This document shows, in pieces, positions 48,944 to 56,405 of a stretch of DNA of 64,000 nucleotides (its first letter is position 1; every line of letters begins with the position of its first letter). This DNA comes from Dyella halodurans (GTDB lineage Bacteria; Pseudomonadota; Gammaproteobacteria; Xanthomonadales; Rhodanobacteraceae). The stretch spans positions 1-64,000 of the forward strand of contig NZ_JAPDPF010000013.1 of the NCBI RefSeq assembly GCF_026283925.1, given 5' to 3'. The notes beneath the pieces were generated by a model. It saw nothing but the letters and a program-made list of their open reading frames with translations, did no database searches and had not been told where the DNA came from. A program made the position numbers and the translations under genes.

Positions 48944-50929
48944 TCAGGCTGCCTTGCGTCGGCCCTGCAGACGTACCAGGCCTGCGATATCGACAATCAA
49001 GGCAACCGAGCCGTCCGCGAGAATGGTGGCGCCCGATACACCCTGCACCCGGCGATAATTCGCCTCAAGCGACTTCACCACGGCCTGCTGCTGGCCGATC
49101 AGGCCATCGACGAACAGGCCGACGCGGCTGCCATCGCCTTCCACCACCACCATCAAGCCCTGGTCGATGGCACGAATGGCGTTGTCGCAACCAAAGGCAT
49201 CGTGCAGGCGGATTACCGGCAGGTACTCGCCGCGGAAGCGGAACAGCTCGCCACCGGCCACGCTGCGTACCGCTTCCGGCTTCAGCTGCACCGATTCGAC
49301 GATCGACACCAACGGCACGATGTAGCGCTCGCCGCCAACGGCGGCGGTGAGGCCGTCGATGATCGCCAGCGTCAGCGGCAAGGTGATGGTAAAGGCGCTG
49401 CCCTTGCCCTGGGTGCTGCGGATGGTGACGGTGCCACCGAGGTCGGCCACGTTGCGGCGAACCACGTCCATGCCCACGCCTCGGCCGGACAGGTCGGTGG
49501 TGACGGCGGCGGTGGAAAAACCGGGCTGGAAAATCAGGTCGGCGACGGCTTCGTCGCTCAGACCTTCGCCACTGGCGATCAGGCCGCGCTGCACGGCCTT
49601 GGCCACGATGGCATCGCGGTTCAGGCCGGCGCCATCGTCGGACACTTCGACCACGATGTTGCCGCCGCGATGGGAAGCCTCGAGCTTGAGCGTACCCAGG
49701 TCGGACTTGCCCGCCGCGCGACGCTTGTCCGGCGTTTCCAGGCCGTGGTCGATGGCGTTGCGCACCAGGTGCACCATCGGGTCGCCGATTTTCTCAAGCA
49801 CGGTCTTGTCGAGCTCGGTCTGTTCGCCGACCAGTTCCAGCTTCACCTGCTTGCCCAGCTTCTGGCTGATGTCGCGCACCATGCGTGGGAAGCGATTGAA
49901 GACCGATGCGATGGGCAACATGCGGATGCCCATGACCGTTTCCTGCAGCTCGCGCGTATGCCGCGCCAGTTGGGCCAATCCCTGCTCCAGCATGGCGACG
50001 CGCGTAGCGTCGTACTCACCGCGGAAGGTGTCGAGCATGGACTGCGTGATCACCAGCTCGCCGACCAGGTTGATGAGGCCATCAATCTTGTCGATCGACA
50101 CACGCACCGAGCTGGACTCGGCACCCGCCTCACGTTGCGCACGCGCTGCTCCCGCATCGGCCACGTTGGCCGCCGCGGCGACGGGAGCCGTTGCTATGGG
50201 CGCCTCAGCAGGCTTGGCCACGACATGCTGCGCCTCGATGGCGAGATCGCATTCGTCTTCCACCCAGTCGAATACCGCAGCGATGTCGGCGCGCTTGACC
50301 GGGCCACGCAAGGTAATGGTCCAGCCCAGGTGGCACTCAGAGGGTTCGAGCCCCGCGAGCGTCGCGGGTAGGCGATCAAATTCAGGTGTCGCGCGCAGCT
50401 CACCCAGGCCGGCGAGCTCGCGGATCAGGCGCAGCGGATCGTTGCCACTGGCCAGCATGCCGGGATGGGGGCGGAAGCGCACCGTCCAGGCGTCGGCCTG
50501 ATCTTCCGCCCGCCGCGCCTGCACGCCGCCCGCAGGAATACCGCGGCCCATGGCCGCGGCCAGTTCATTGCGCAGGCCCTCGGCCACCGCATCATTGAGC
50601 GGCTCGCCGGCCTGTGCACGGGCGAACATGCCGCGCAGGCAGTCGACCGTGCGCAGCAACAGTTCGATGATCGAGCCGTCGATGGCGCGCTTGCCGCTGC
50701 GCACTTCATCCAGCAACGACTCCGCCTCGTGGGTGAACGAAGACATCTCCGGAAAACCGAAGGTCGCCGCGCCACCCTTGATCGAATGCGCCGCACGGAA
50801 GATGGTGTGCACCAGCTCGCCGTCGCCACCATCGTCCAGCGCAAGCAGCGACGACTCCATCGTATCGAGCCCTTCCAGGCTCTCCTCAATGAACACCTGT
50901 TGGAACTGCGCCAGACCGGCCTTGCTCAT
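48944..50929 (-). CDS. cheA: Chemotaxis histidine kinase CheA (second cluster)
   Basis: A 661-aa kinase. P1 carries the phospho-His in IFRAAHSIKGGAATFGFPEM (His48). A P2-like region follows (about 140-240), then the dimer domain (VRVSIDKIDGLINLVGELVI), the ATPase core (PMVHLVRNAIDHGLETPDKR; VSDDGAGLNRDAIV; GRGVGMDVVRRNVADLGG; QGKGSAFTITLPLTL) and a CheW-like P5 ending LVRLQGRRKAA. It is distinct from the CheA at 57144-59129. Order STAS-cheY-cheA-mcp suggests that it serves the receptors of this cluster. Confidence 0.97.
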   Translation of the reverse strand: MSKAGLAQFQQVFIEESLEGLDTMESSLLALDDGGDGELVHTIFRAAHSIKGGAATFGFPEMSSFTHEAESLLDEVRSGKRAIDGSIIELLLRTVDCLRGMFARAQAGEPLNDAVAEGLRNELAAAMGRGIPAGGVQARRAEDQADAWTVRFRPHPGMLASGNDPLRLIRELAGLGELRATPEFDRLPATLAGLEPSECHLGWTITLRGPVKRADIAAVFDWVEDECDLAIEAQHVVAKPAEAPIATAPVAAAANVADAGAARAQREAGAESSSVRVSIDKIDGLINLVGELVITQSMLDTFRGEYDATRVAMLEQGLAQLARHTRELQETVMGIRMLPIASVFNRFPRMVRDISQKLGKQVKLELVGEQTELDKTVLEKIGDPMVHLVRNAIDHGLETPDKRRAAGKSDLGTLKLEASHRGGNIVVEVSDDGAGLNRDAIVAKAVQRGLIASGEGLSDEAVADLIFQPGFSTAAVTTDLSGRGVGMDVVRRNVADLGGTVTIRSTQGKGSAFTITLPLTLAIIDGLTAAVGGERYIVPLVSIVESVQLKPEAVRSVAGGELFRFRGEYLPVIRLHDAFGCDNAIRAIDQGLMVVVEGDGSRVGLFVDGLIGQQQAVVKSLEANYRRVQGVSGATILADGSVALIVDIAGLVRLQGRRKAA

Positions 50930-50946
50930 AGGGAGACTCTCCGTGC

Positions 50947-51309
50947 TCAGCCGAGCACGCGTTTGACGGTGGCCAGTAGCTGTTCCGGATCGAACGGCTT
51001 CACCAGCCAGCCGGTGGCGCCGGCGGCCTTGCCTTCCATCTTTTTGTCGGTATGCGACTCGGTGGTCAGCATCAGGATCGGCACGCCCTTGTATTCCGGC
51101 ATCGTGCGCAGCTCGCGCACCATGCTCAGGCCGTCCATCACCGGCATGTTCACGTCGGCCAGTACCAGGTCATAGCGACTGCCACGCGCCTGGTCCAGCG
51201 CGAGCTGGCCGTTCTCGGCCTCGCTCACGTCATGACCTGCACCACGCAGGGTGAAGGCCACCATGCCGCGCATCGAAGCCGAATCGTCCACTGCAAGAAT
51301 CTTTGCCAT
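50947..51309 (-). CDS. cheY: Chemotaxis response regulator CheY (second cluster)
   Basis: A 120-aa single receiver domain: AKILAVDDSASMRGMVAFTL, phospho-Asp in VLADVNMPVMDG (about 53), LMLTTESHTDKKMEGKAAGA with the conserved Thr, and TGWLVKPFDPEQL with the conserved Lys. ATG 51309 is chosen; the frame extends to 51414 without looking like protein. It lies 17 bp before cheA. Confidence 0.94.
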   Translation of the reverse strand: MAKILAVDDSASMRGMVAFTLRGAGHDVSEAENGQLALDQARGSRYDLVLADVNMPVMDGLSMVRELRTMPEYKGVPILMLTTESHTDKKMEGKAAGATGWLVKPFDPEQLLATVKRVLG

Positions 51310-51323
51310 CTTCCACCTCAGTT

Positions 51324-51644
51324 TCAGGCCGGCATGGGTGCCGGCAATTCCAGTACCTGTGCCAGGCCGAGCAGGCTGGCGGCATCGCGCATGACCGTGC
51401 TTACGCCGTGCCACGCTGGCGACTGCCCGCGCGCCGTCGATTCACGGCGAAAGGCCACCAGCAGCTGCAGTGCCGCGGTGTCCACGCGCTCCACGGCGGC
51501 GCCATCGATGTTCACCGCCGGTGCCTCCAGCGCTTCGAGCAGCTCCGCCTTGACGGCGGCGAGCTCGGCCAGGCGAAAATCCGGCGGCAGCGCAATCACG
51601 CGCGCCTCGCTCTCACCCTTGCCTTGTGCTGTCGCCTTGCCCAT
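51324..51644 (-). CDS. STAS-domain protein at the head of the cheY-cheA operon
   Basis: A 106-aa STAS domain, of the MlaB/SpoIIAA kind. The core is LPPDFRLAELAAVKAELLEA and APAVNIDGAAVERVDTAALQ; the phosphorylatable position is Thr in VDTAAL. It is the first gene of the STAS-cheY-cheA-mcp transcription unit and lies under a near-perfect FliA promoter. ATG 51644 has AGCAGGT upstream. Its function is not known, but a second STAS protein ends the other che operon. Confidence 0.85.
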   Translation of the reverse strand: MGKATAQGKGESEARVIALPPDFRLAELAAVKAELLEALEAPAVNIDGAAVERVDTAALQLLVAFRRESTARGQSPAWHGVSTVMRDAASLLGLAQVLELPAPMPA

Positions 51645-51684
51645 TGACCTGCTCTCGCCGCGCCCCGTGGCGTCCTCGGAGTGC

Positions 51685-51711
51685 TTATCGGCCGTGGCGG
51701 GCATCGCTTTA
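51685..51711 (-). promoter_or_regulatory. Sigma-28 (FliA) promoter of STAS-cheY-cheA-mcp
   Basis: Read on the reverse strand: TAAAGCGA (51711-51704), 11 bp, GCCGATAA (51692-51685). Both the TAAAG and the GCCGATAA hexa-to-octamer match the FliA consensus exactly. It ends 40 bp before the start codon. Confidence 0.9.
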
Positions 51712-51758
51712 GCGAAACGCAGCCGACGATTCGGTGATCGCTGCGACAAAAACTTGCC

Positions 51759-51785
51759 TCAAGTTTCCTGCGCAGCCGCCGATGT
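51759..51785 (+). promoter_or_regulatory. Sigma-28 (FliA) promoter of the fliK-like/flhB-tail operon
   Basis: TCAAGTTT (51759-51766), 11 bp, GCCGATGT (51778-51785), on the coding strand and divergent from the promoter at 51685-51711, ending 51 bp before the start codon. Confidence 0.8.
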
Positions 51786-51836
51786 ACAAGGCACGGATGG
51801 GCGCGCGCACGTCGCCCCGCCGCAAGGAGCTACGTC

Positions 51837-52976
51837 TTGGTCATACAACCCACCAGCTTGGCCGCCCTGGCCTGGGCCGGCGCTGCCTCCGGTAGTGCCG
51901 CAGAGAGCTGGCGCATCGGTACCGTGCTCGCCGCACGGCCGCTGGGGATCAATCCGGATGGCTTGATGGTGTTGCAGATAGGCGCGATGGCGGTGGAGGC
52001 GGAAGCACCGCGCAGCCAGTTGCCCTCGCAATTCCAGGTACGCGTGCTCACCCTCGGCGCCCAGCCGCTGCTCGAGATCATTGCGCCGCATACACCCGAA
52101 CCGGCCATCCAGGTCGCCCTGCGCGAGCGCCTGCCGCAGCAGAATGGCTATGCGCCCCTGCTCGCCACGCTCGATGCCCTGGCCCAGCGGCCGGCACTTC
52201 GCCAACTGCCCGCCTATATCCGTCCCGCGCTCGCCTTGCTGGAACACGGGGTGCGCACGCCGGCAGAGATCACCCGCGGCGAAGGACTCAGCGAAGCCAT
52301 CAAGCGCAGCGGCCTGTTCCTCGAGTCGGAACTGGCACAGGCGCATCTGGACATGGCCGGCTTGAGCCAGGAGGACTGGAAGGGAGCGCTGCTGCGCCTG
52401 GCCAGCCTGCTCGACGACTACCTGCCCGCGCGCCGCCCGCAAACCAGCGGCAGCGAAACACCACCGCCCTTGCAACAACGCGGACTGCAGGCGCAGCCTC
52501 GCGTCACCTTGCCGCCGGAACTGCTCGACGACGACGTCGACGCCCTGCTTGGCCGCCTGCACGGCGAAGTGCATGCGGCACTCGCCCGGGTGGAAGTGGC
52601 GCAGCTCGAAGCCACCACGGTGCCCGCATGGATGATCGAGATTCCACTGCAGGGCGAAGCCGGCCGCGACATCCTGCAGATCCAGCTGCAGTACGCAACC
52701 GACGCGGAAGGTGGCTCGTCGTGGGTGCTCGGCTTCGCCCTGGACCTGCCAGGGCTCGGCCCCGTGCAAGGCGAGCTGCAGCTACGCGACCTGCGCCTGG
52801 CCGTGCGCTTGTGGGCCGAGCGCAGTGACACCGTACGGCGCCTGGAACATCAGTTCGGCCCACTGCGCCAGCGACTTTCCGCCTGTGGCCTGATCCTCGA
52901 TCAGCTGAGCTGCCAACAGGGCCTGCCTCACTCGACCGGTCCGCACAGCGCGATTCTGCTGAAGGCCATGGCATGA
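51837..52976 (+). CDS. FliK-like protein (flagellar hook-length control family)
   Basis: A 379-aa protein whose C-terminal third resembles the FliK C-terminal domain: VPAWMIEIPLQGEAGRDILQ, WVLGFALDLPGLGPVQGELQ and LVRLWAERSDTVRRLEHQF-type strands followed by LSACGLILDQLSCQQGLP. The N-terminal part is Ala/Leu/Gln-rich, as in FliK. The start is TTG at 51837, supported by AAGGAG 7 nt upstream. It is coupled (4-bp overlap) to the FlhB-tail gene and probably acts with it in export control, but a role as the main hook ruler is uncertain. Confidence 0.8.
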   Translation: MVIQPTSLAALAWAGAASGSAAESWRIGTVLAARPLGINPDGLMVLQIGAMAVEAEAPRSQLPSQFQVRVLTLGAQPLLEIIAPHTPEPAIQVALRERLPQQNGYAPLLATLDALAQRPALRQLPAYIRPALALLEHGVRTPAEITRGEGLSEAIKRSGLFLESELAQAHLDMAGLSQEDWKGALLRLASLLDDYLPARRPQTSGSETPPPLQQRGLQAQPRVTLPPELLDDDVDALLGRLHGEVHAALARVEVAQLEATTVPAWMIEIPLQGEAGRDILQIQLQYATDAEGGSSWVLGFALDLPGLGPVQGELQLRDLRLAVRLWAERSDTVRRLEHQFGPLRQRLSACGLILDQLSCQQGLPHSTGPHSAILLKAMA

Positions 52977-53245
52977 GCACCTCCTTGCCCCCCGCGAAAC
53001 GACGCGTGAGCCTGCGCCTCTCTGGCGGACCCGCCGATGCACCGTCGCCCGCCGTGCTGCCACCGGAATCGCTGGAAACCTTGCTTGCACGCGCACGTGC
53101 GTTGGGCATTCCCTTGCACCACGACCCACAGATGGCCGCCCTGCTCGCCTCCCTGCGTTTGCGTCAGGACGTGCCGGCGATTCTGTATGCCGCGGCGGCA
53201 TCGGTGCTGGCCTGCGTATATGACGCGACGGAGCATTCGGAATAG
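52973..53245 (+). CDS. FlhB C-terminal-like protein (FhlB/EscU-tail family)
   Basis: A 90-aa protein that matches only the C-terminal cytoplasmic part of FlhB: ESLETLLARARALGIPLHHD and PQMAALLASLRLRQDVPAIL. It lacks the membrane region and the NPTH autocleavage site of FlhB. Small proteins like this (FhlB) can partly replace the FlhB tail or regulate it. It overlaps the FliK-like gene by 4 bp and lies in the FliA-controlled unit. Confidence 0.85.
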   Translation: MSTSLPPAKRRVSLRLSGGPADAPSPAVLPPESLETLLARARALGIPLHHDPQMAALLASLRLRQDVPAILYAAAASVLACVYDATEHSE

Positions 53246-53379
53246 GCCACCCCTGGTCATCCCCGCTCGCTTCGATCCGTCAACGCCACACAGCGTGCAA
53301 TCAGCGAGATGCAACTGAATCCCATGAATCACGGCACCCGGCCCAGCTCCGCGATCGTTCCCGGGCATCGCCGTCGTCG

Positions 53380-53421
53380 CACGTACCATCTTGATTCGGT
53401 CACGTACGATCTTGATTCGGT
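53380..53421 (+). repeat. Two tandem 21-bp repeats
   Basis: CACGTACCATCTTGATTCGG(T) at 53380-53400 is repeated at 53401-53421 with a single change (CACGTACGATC...). The tract lies in the gap after the FlhB-tail gene. Confidence 0.9.
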
Positions 53422-53426
53422 TTGTT

Positions 53427-53582
53427 CTAGCGAGACGACCGTCGAGCACGATCTATGCGGAGACGCGGCCCCTCGGCAGGCCAACGAAGTGCATGACGGC
53501 GCCCCTGTTCGCGTAGGTTGCCCACGAAATAGCCGGCGAAGAACGCGCCGGGAATCAACGAAAAGGCAAGCAGCATCAGCAT
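53427..53582 (-). CDS. Possible small single-pass membrane protein (51 aa)
   Basis: On the reverse strand, ATG 53582 opens a 51-aa frame with one strong membrane segment (MLMLLAFSLIPGAFFAGYFV) followed by a basic tail (REQGRRHALRWP). GGGAA lies 7-10 nt upstream of the ATG. In its membrane part the third codon positions are mostly G or C, as in neighbouring genes. I know no family name. The rest of the larger frame to 53672 does not look coded. It may be real, but the evidence is modest. Confidence 0.4.
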   Translation of the reverse strand: MLMLLAFSLIPGAFFAGYFVGNLREQGRRHALRWPAEGPRLRIDRARRSSR

Positions 53583-53875
53583 CGGCACATTCCCGCGACA
53601 GGTAACGCCCACGGTATTCACTGATGGGAGCCGTTGTAATGAGACTGGTCTGAAATGTTTCCCAGGCCGCACGTGACGAATGATCTGCTGGCCAAGCTAT
53701 TGAGCTAGCCGTGCCTGCACGGGTGCCCCGCGGCCATCCAGGGCGGTCATCCACTCAGGACGACACAGCGAATGGTAGAAAGCTGACATCTCATCGTTCG
53801 TCCTTACGGAAGAATGCAAGGCTCCAATATCCCCTGTTGGATAGGTGGTCAGGTCGCCGATGCCGACTGCCGATT
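53583..53875 (+). other. Gene-poor region leading to an orphan terminator; possible small RNA
   Basis: The whole 53246-54078 gap (833 bp) between the FlhB-tail gene and the PAP2 gene contains the 21-bp repeats, the small reverse-strand frame, and a terminator at 53876 on the + strand. No + strand gene of normal size ends at that terminator. A few GGA motifs (at about 53758, 53804 and 53838) occur ahead of it. I see no convincing -35/-10 pair, so a small RNA is only a suggestion. Confidence 0.3.
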
Positions 53876-53902
53876 AGGGCCCCCAAAAGGGGCCTTTCTT
53901 TT
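53876..53902 (+). terminator. Orphan intrinsic terminator
   Basis: GGGCCCCC, loop AAAA, then GGGGCC followed by TTTCTTTT: a strong stem (with one bulge) and U-run, working only on the + strand. The nearest + strand gene end is 630 bp upstream. Confidence 0.8.
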
Positions 53903-54078
53903 GCGGAGGACGCAGCCCTGGCAAGGATGGACAGCTTTCGCAGCACGAGAACACGAGCTGAAGGATCCAGCCCTCGTTGCCATGGTTGCGCGCTTATGGC
54001 GTGGCCCGACCGTCGAATCGAACGCGTGCCGAACCTGGGTTGCCCTGCATTCCGCGAATCAAGTCCGGCGCGACATGG

Positions 54079-54711
54079 ATGACTCCCTTGCCCCATCTAC
54101 GACTAGCACTGTTTCTCCTGGCCCTGGTGGCGTCCGCCCCGTCACGGGCTTCGGGTGGTCCATTCGGCATCGATCACAAGATTCATGACGACCACGGCGC
54201 CGTCTGGAATCGACGCAATCAGAATGTCCTGGTCTACGGCAGCCTTGTTACCGTAGGCGTTGGCGCGGTATGGCTGGGCGGTGAAGACAAGCTGGGCAAC
54301 ACCTTCTGGCGTTCGGTGGATTCGACGACGGCGGCTGTGCTAAGTACACAGGTGTTGAAGAGGGCGTTCCGGCGCGAGCGTCCTGCGCAAACCGACGACC
54401 CCAATCGCTTTTTCAAAGGGCGCAGCGCCGACAGCTTTCCCAGTACCGAAGTGGCCACCTTGGCCGCCGCGGTCACGCCATTCATGGTCGACTACGGCAG
54501 CGATCACCCTACGGTGTATCTGCTGGCCTTATTGCCTGCCTACGATGCGGTGGCGCGCGTGAAGACCCAGCGTCACTGGCAAAGCGACGTACTGATCGGT
54601 GCGCTGATCGGCAGCGGTTTCGGCCTGTGGTCCGTCCATCGCCCGTCATCGTGGACGCTAAGCGTGTTGCCGGACAGCTTCCAGATTGGCTACCGGCACC
54701 ATTTTGACTGA
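54079..54711 (+). CDS. PAP2-superfamily phosphatase, exported or membrane type
   Basis: A 210-aa protein with an N-terminal hydrophobic segment (HLRLALFLLALVASAPSRAS). Phosphatidic-acid-phosphatase motifs follow: C1 as LKRAFRRERPAQTDDPNRFF, C2 as SFPSTEVATLAAA, and C3 as ARVKTQRHWQSDVLIG. The C2 His of the usual PSGH is replaced by Glu (PSTE), which occurs in some subfamilies and may change the substrate. It likely hydrolyses a lipid phosphate or pyrophosphate in the periplasm. ATG 54079 is chosen. It lies between the two che clusters without an obvious link. Confidence 0.82.
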   Translation: MTPLPHLRLALFLLALVASAPSRASGGPFGIDHKIHDDHGAVWNRRNQNVLVYGSLVTVGVGAVWLGGEDKLGNTFWRSVDSTTAAVLSTQVLKRAFRRERPAQTDDPNRFFKGRSADSFPSTEVATLAAAVTPFMVDYGSDHPTVYLLALLPAYDAVARVKTQRHWQSDVLIGALIGSGFGLWSVHRPSSWTLSVLPDSFQIGYRHHFD

Positions 54712-54766
54712 AGGCGCGGTCCAGGCCGTGCACTACCCCGAGACAAGCGCGCGCCCAAAGCCGCGC

Positions 54767-55243
54767 TTACGCCGCCTCACTCTCCAGCGGCAACCGGCAA
54801 AACCTGCGCACATCCAGCAGCGCGACAAAGCCGCCCTGCCACGGCAACACGCCATGCACCGGATCGTCCTCGCGCTCCGCTCGACCTGGCGGTGGTGGTG
54901 CGATCTGCGCAGTGTCGAGAGTGACCATATCGCCCACGGCGTCCACGCGCACGCCCACCAGATGACTGCCATAGGCCAGCATCACCACCCGCGCGTCGGC
55001 CTCGTGCTGCGGCTCTGCCTTGGGTAAACCAAGTCGACGACGGCCGTCGAGCACGGGCACGATGCGCCCGCGCAGGTGACGGATGCCGAGCAGGTCCGCT
55101 GCCGCGCCCGGTACGGGCGTCAACTCGCCATCGCGGATCACTTCGCTGACCTGCGCCAGGGGTGTTGCATAGAGTTGCTCGCCAAGGCGGAACGAAAGTC
55201 CGCGTTGGTTGGCATGGCTGGCGGTCGTATCAACGGCGGTCAC
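54767..55243 (-). CDS. cheW: CheW-like coupling protein after motD
   Basis: A 158-aa CheW domain protein: LSFRLGEQLYATPLAQVSEV, LLGIRHLRGRIVPVLDGRRR and GGFVALLDVRRFCRL. I chose the GTG at 55243 because CAGGAG lies just upstream; the longer frame to 55390 starts with non-protein-like sequence. It closes the flhA-to-motD run, 52 bp after motD, and probably belongs to the array with the CheA at 57144. It differs clearly from the CheW at 45574. Confidence 0.88.
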   Translation of the reverse strand: MTAVDTTASHANQRGLSFRLGEQLYATPLAQVSEVIRDGELTPVPGAAADLLGIRHLRGRIVPVLDGRRRLGLPKAEPQHEADARVVMLAYGSHLVGVRVDAVGDMVTLDTAQIAPPPPGRAEREDDPVHGVLPWQGGFVALLDVRRFCRLPLESEAA

Positions 55244-55295
55244 GACTTCGACTCCTGGTATGCGCTGGCTGGGTGAACAACGACAAGGGCACGGA

Positions 55296-56405
55296 TCAAG
55301 GACTGCGGTCTGGCATCGCGGCGCGCGGCGCCGTAACGGCGTTGCTGCCGTTCGCTGGTGTGGCTGCCGCTGCGGAGTCCTCCTCGGCATGACGCGCAGG
55401 ACCTGCCAGCATCACCTTGTTCACCGGGAGATCACCCGCAGGCAGCGCCTGAACCTGTGGTACCGGCGGTCGCACCGGCGTGGCGGTGGCCGCGATGGGA
55501 GTCGCGGCAGGTGCCGCCGAGCTGGAGGACGCCGGCACTTCATCGCCGCCAGCCAACTGCCCCATGTGTTCGACATCGTTGTAAAGCCGCTTGGGTGCAT
55601 CCTGATCGCTCAGCACGACGACCAGGACGCGGCGATTGTGATTGCGCCCATCTTCGGTTGAGTTCGCCGCGCTTGGGCGATATTCACTCCAGCCGACGAT
55701 GCCGAGCCGCGTCGGATCGACGCCATGCTCGGAGAACAGCCGCGCCACGCTCGCCGCACGCGCAGCCGACAGTTCCCAGTTGGAGGGAAACACGGAGGTG
55801 TTGATCGGCCGGTCGTCCGTATAGCCTTCGATGCGCACAGGATTGGTGAAGGGCTGCAGGATGCCGGCGATCTCGTTGAGCACACCATCCGCGGGTGTCG
55901 ACAACTTGGCGACGCCGCTGGGGAACAGGATGTCGGTGCGAATTTCGATTTCCAGCCAGGTGGTGGTGCGCCGCACGACCACCATCTGTTTGTCGATCAG
56001 CGGCTGCAGCGCGCGCTGCACCTGATCACGGATGCGTTCGAGGTTCTGCTCAGAGACGCGCTGCTGGGCAGCGCGCAGGTCTGCCGCGCGGATCGGCACC
56101 GGCCGCTGCGGAATGGGCACGGCAAGTGGCGTGGTGGCCGCACCGGGCTGGCCCGGAGGCGCTGCCACGGCGGGGTCGACATTGTGCGGCTGCGCACGGG
56201 TCTGCGGCATCGGGGCGATTACATGGCTGGAGCCATTGAACGCCTCGATGATCGACTCGGACATCACCCGGTACTTGCCTTCGTTCACCACCGAAACCGC
56301 GTACATCACCACGAAGAACGCGAGCAGCAGCGTCATCAGGTCGGCGTAGGGGATCGCCCAGGCCTCATGGTTGACGTGGTCTTCGTGGTGCTTTTTGCGA
56401 CTCAC
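55296..56405 (-). CDS. motD: Flagellar motor protein MotD (MotB paralogue)
   Basis: A 369-aa stator subunit. The single membrane helix carries the proton-binding Asp (YADLMTLLLAFFVVMYAVS, Asp22). A long linker follows, then an OmpA-like peptidoglycan-binding domain (about 155-275: LFPSGVAKLSTPADGVLNEI, GYTDDRPINTSVFPSNWELS, GRNHNRRVLVVV). A 90-residue Ala/Pro-rich tail ends it. The start is GTG overlapping motC's stop (GTGA). MotC/MotD form a second stator in Pseudomonas-type flagella; whether a MotAB pair also exists is outside the window. Confidence 0.93.
   Translation of the reverse strand: MSRKKHHEDHVNHEAWAIPYADLMTLLLAFFVVMYAVSVVNEGKYRVMSESIIEAFNGSSHVIAPMPQTRAQPHNVDPAVAAPPGQPGAATTPLAVPIPQRPVPIRAADLRAAQQRVSEQNLERIRDQVQRALQPLIDKQMVVVRRTTTWLEIEIRTDILFPSGVAKLSTPADGVLNEIAGILQPFTNPVRIEGYTDDRPINTSVFPSNWELSAARAASVARLFSEHGVDPTRLGIVGWSEYRPSAANSTEDGRNHNRRVLVVVLSDQDAPKRLYNDVEHMGQLAGGDEVPASSSSAAPAATPIAATATPVRPPVPQVQALPAGDLPVNKVMLAGPARHAEEDSAAAATPANGSNAVTAPRAAMPDRSP

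Noticed and set aside
53849-53876. GCCGATTA with TCAGGTCG upstream, possible FliA promoter
   Set aside because: Spacing is one base too long and the -35 matches only five of eight bases; it also overlaps the terminator stem.
53711-54082. 123-codon frame on the + strand
   Set aside because: It runs through the intrinsic terminator and has no domain.
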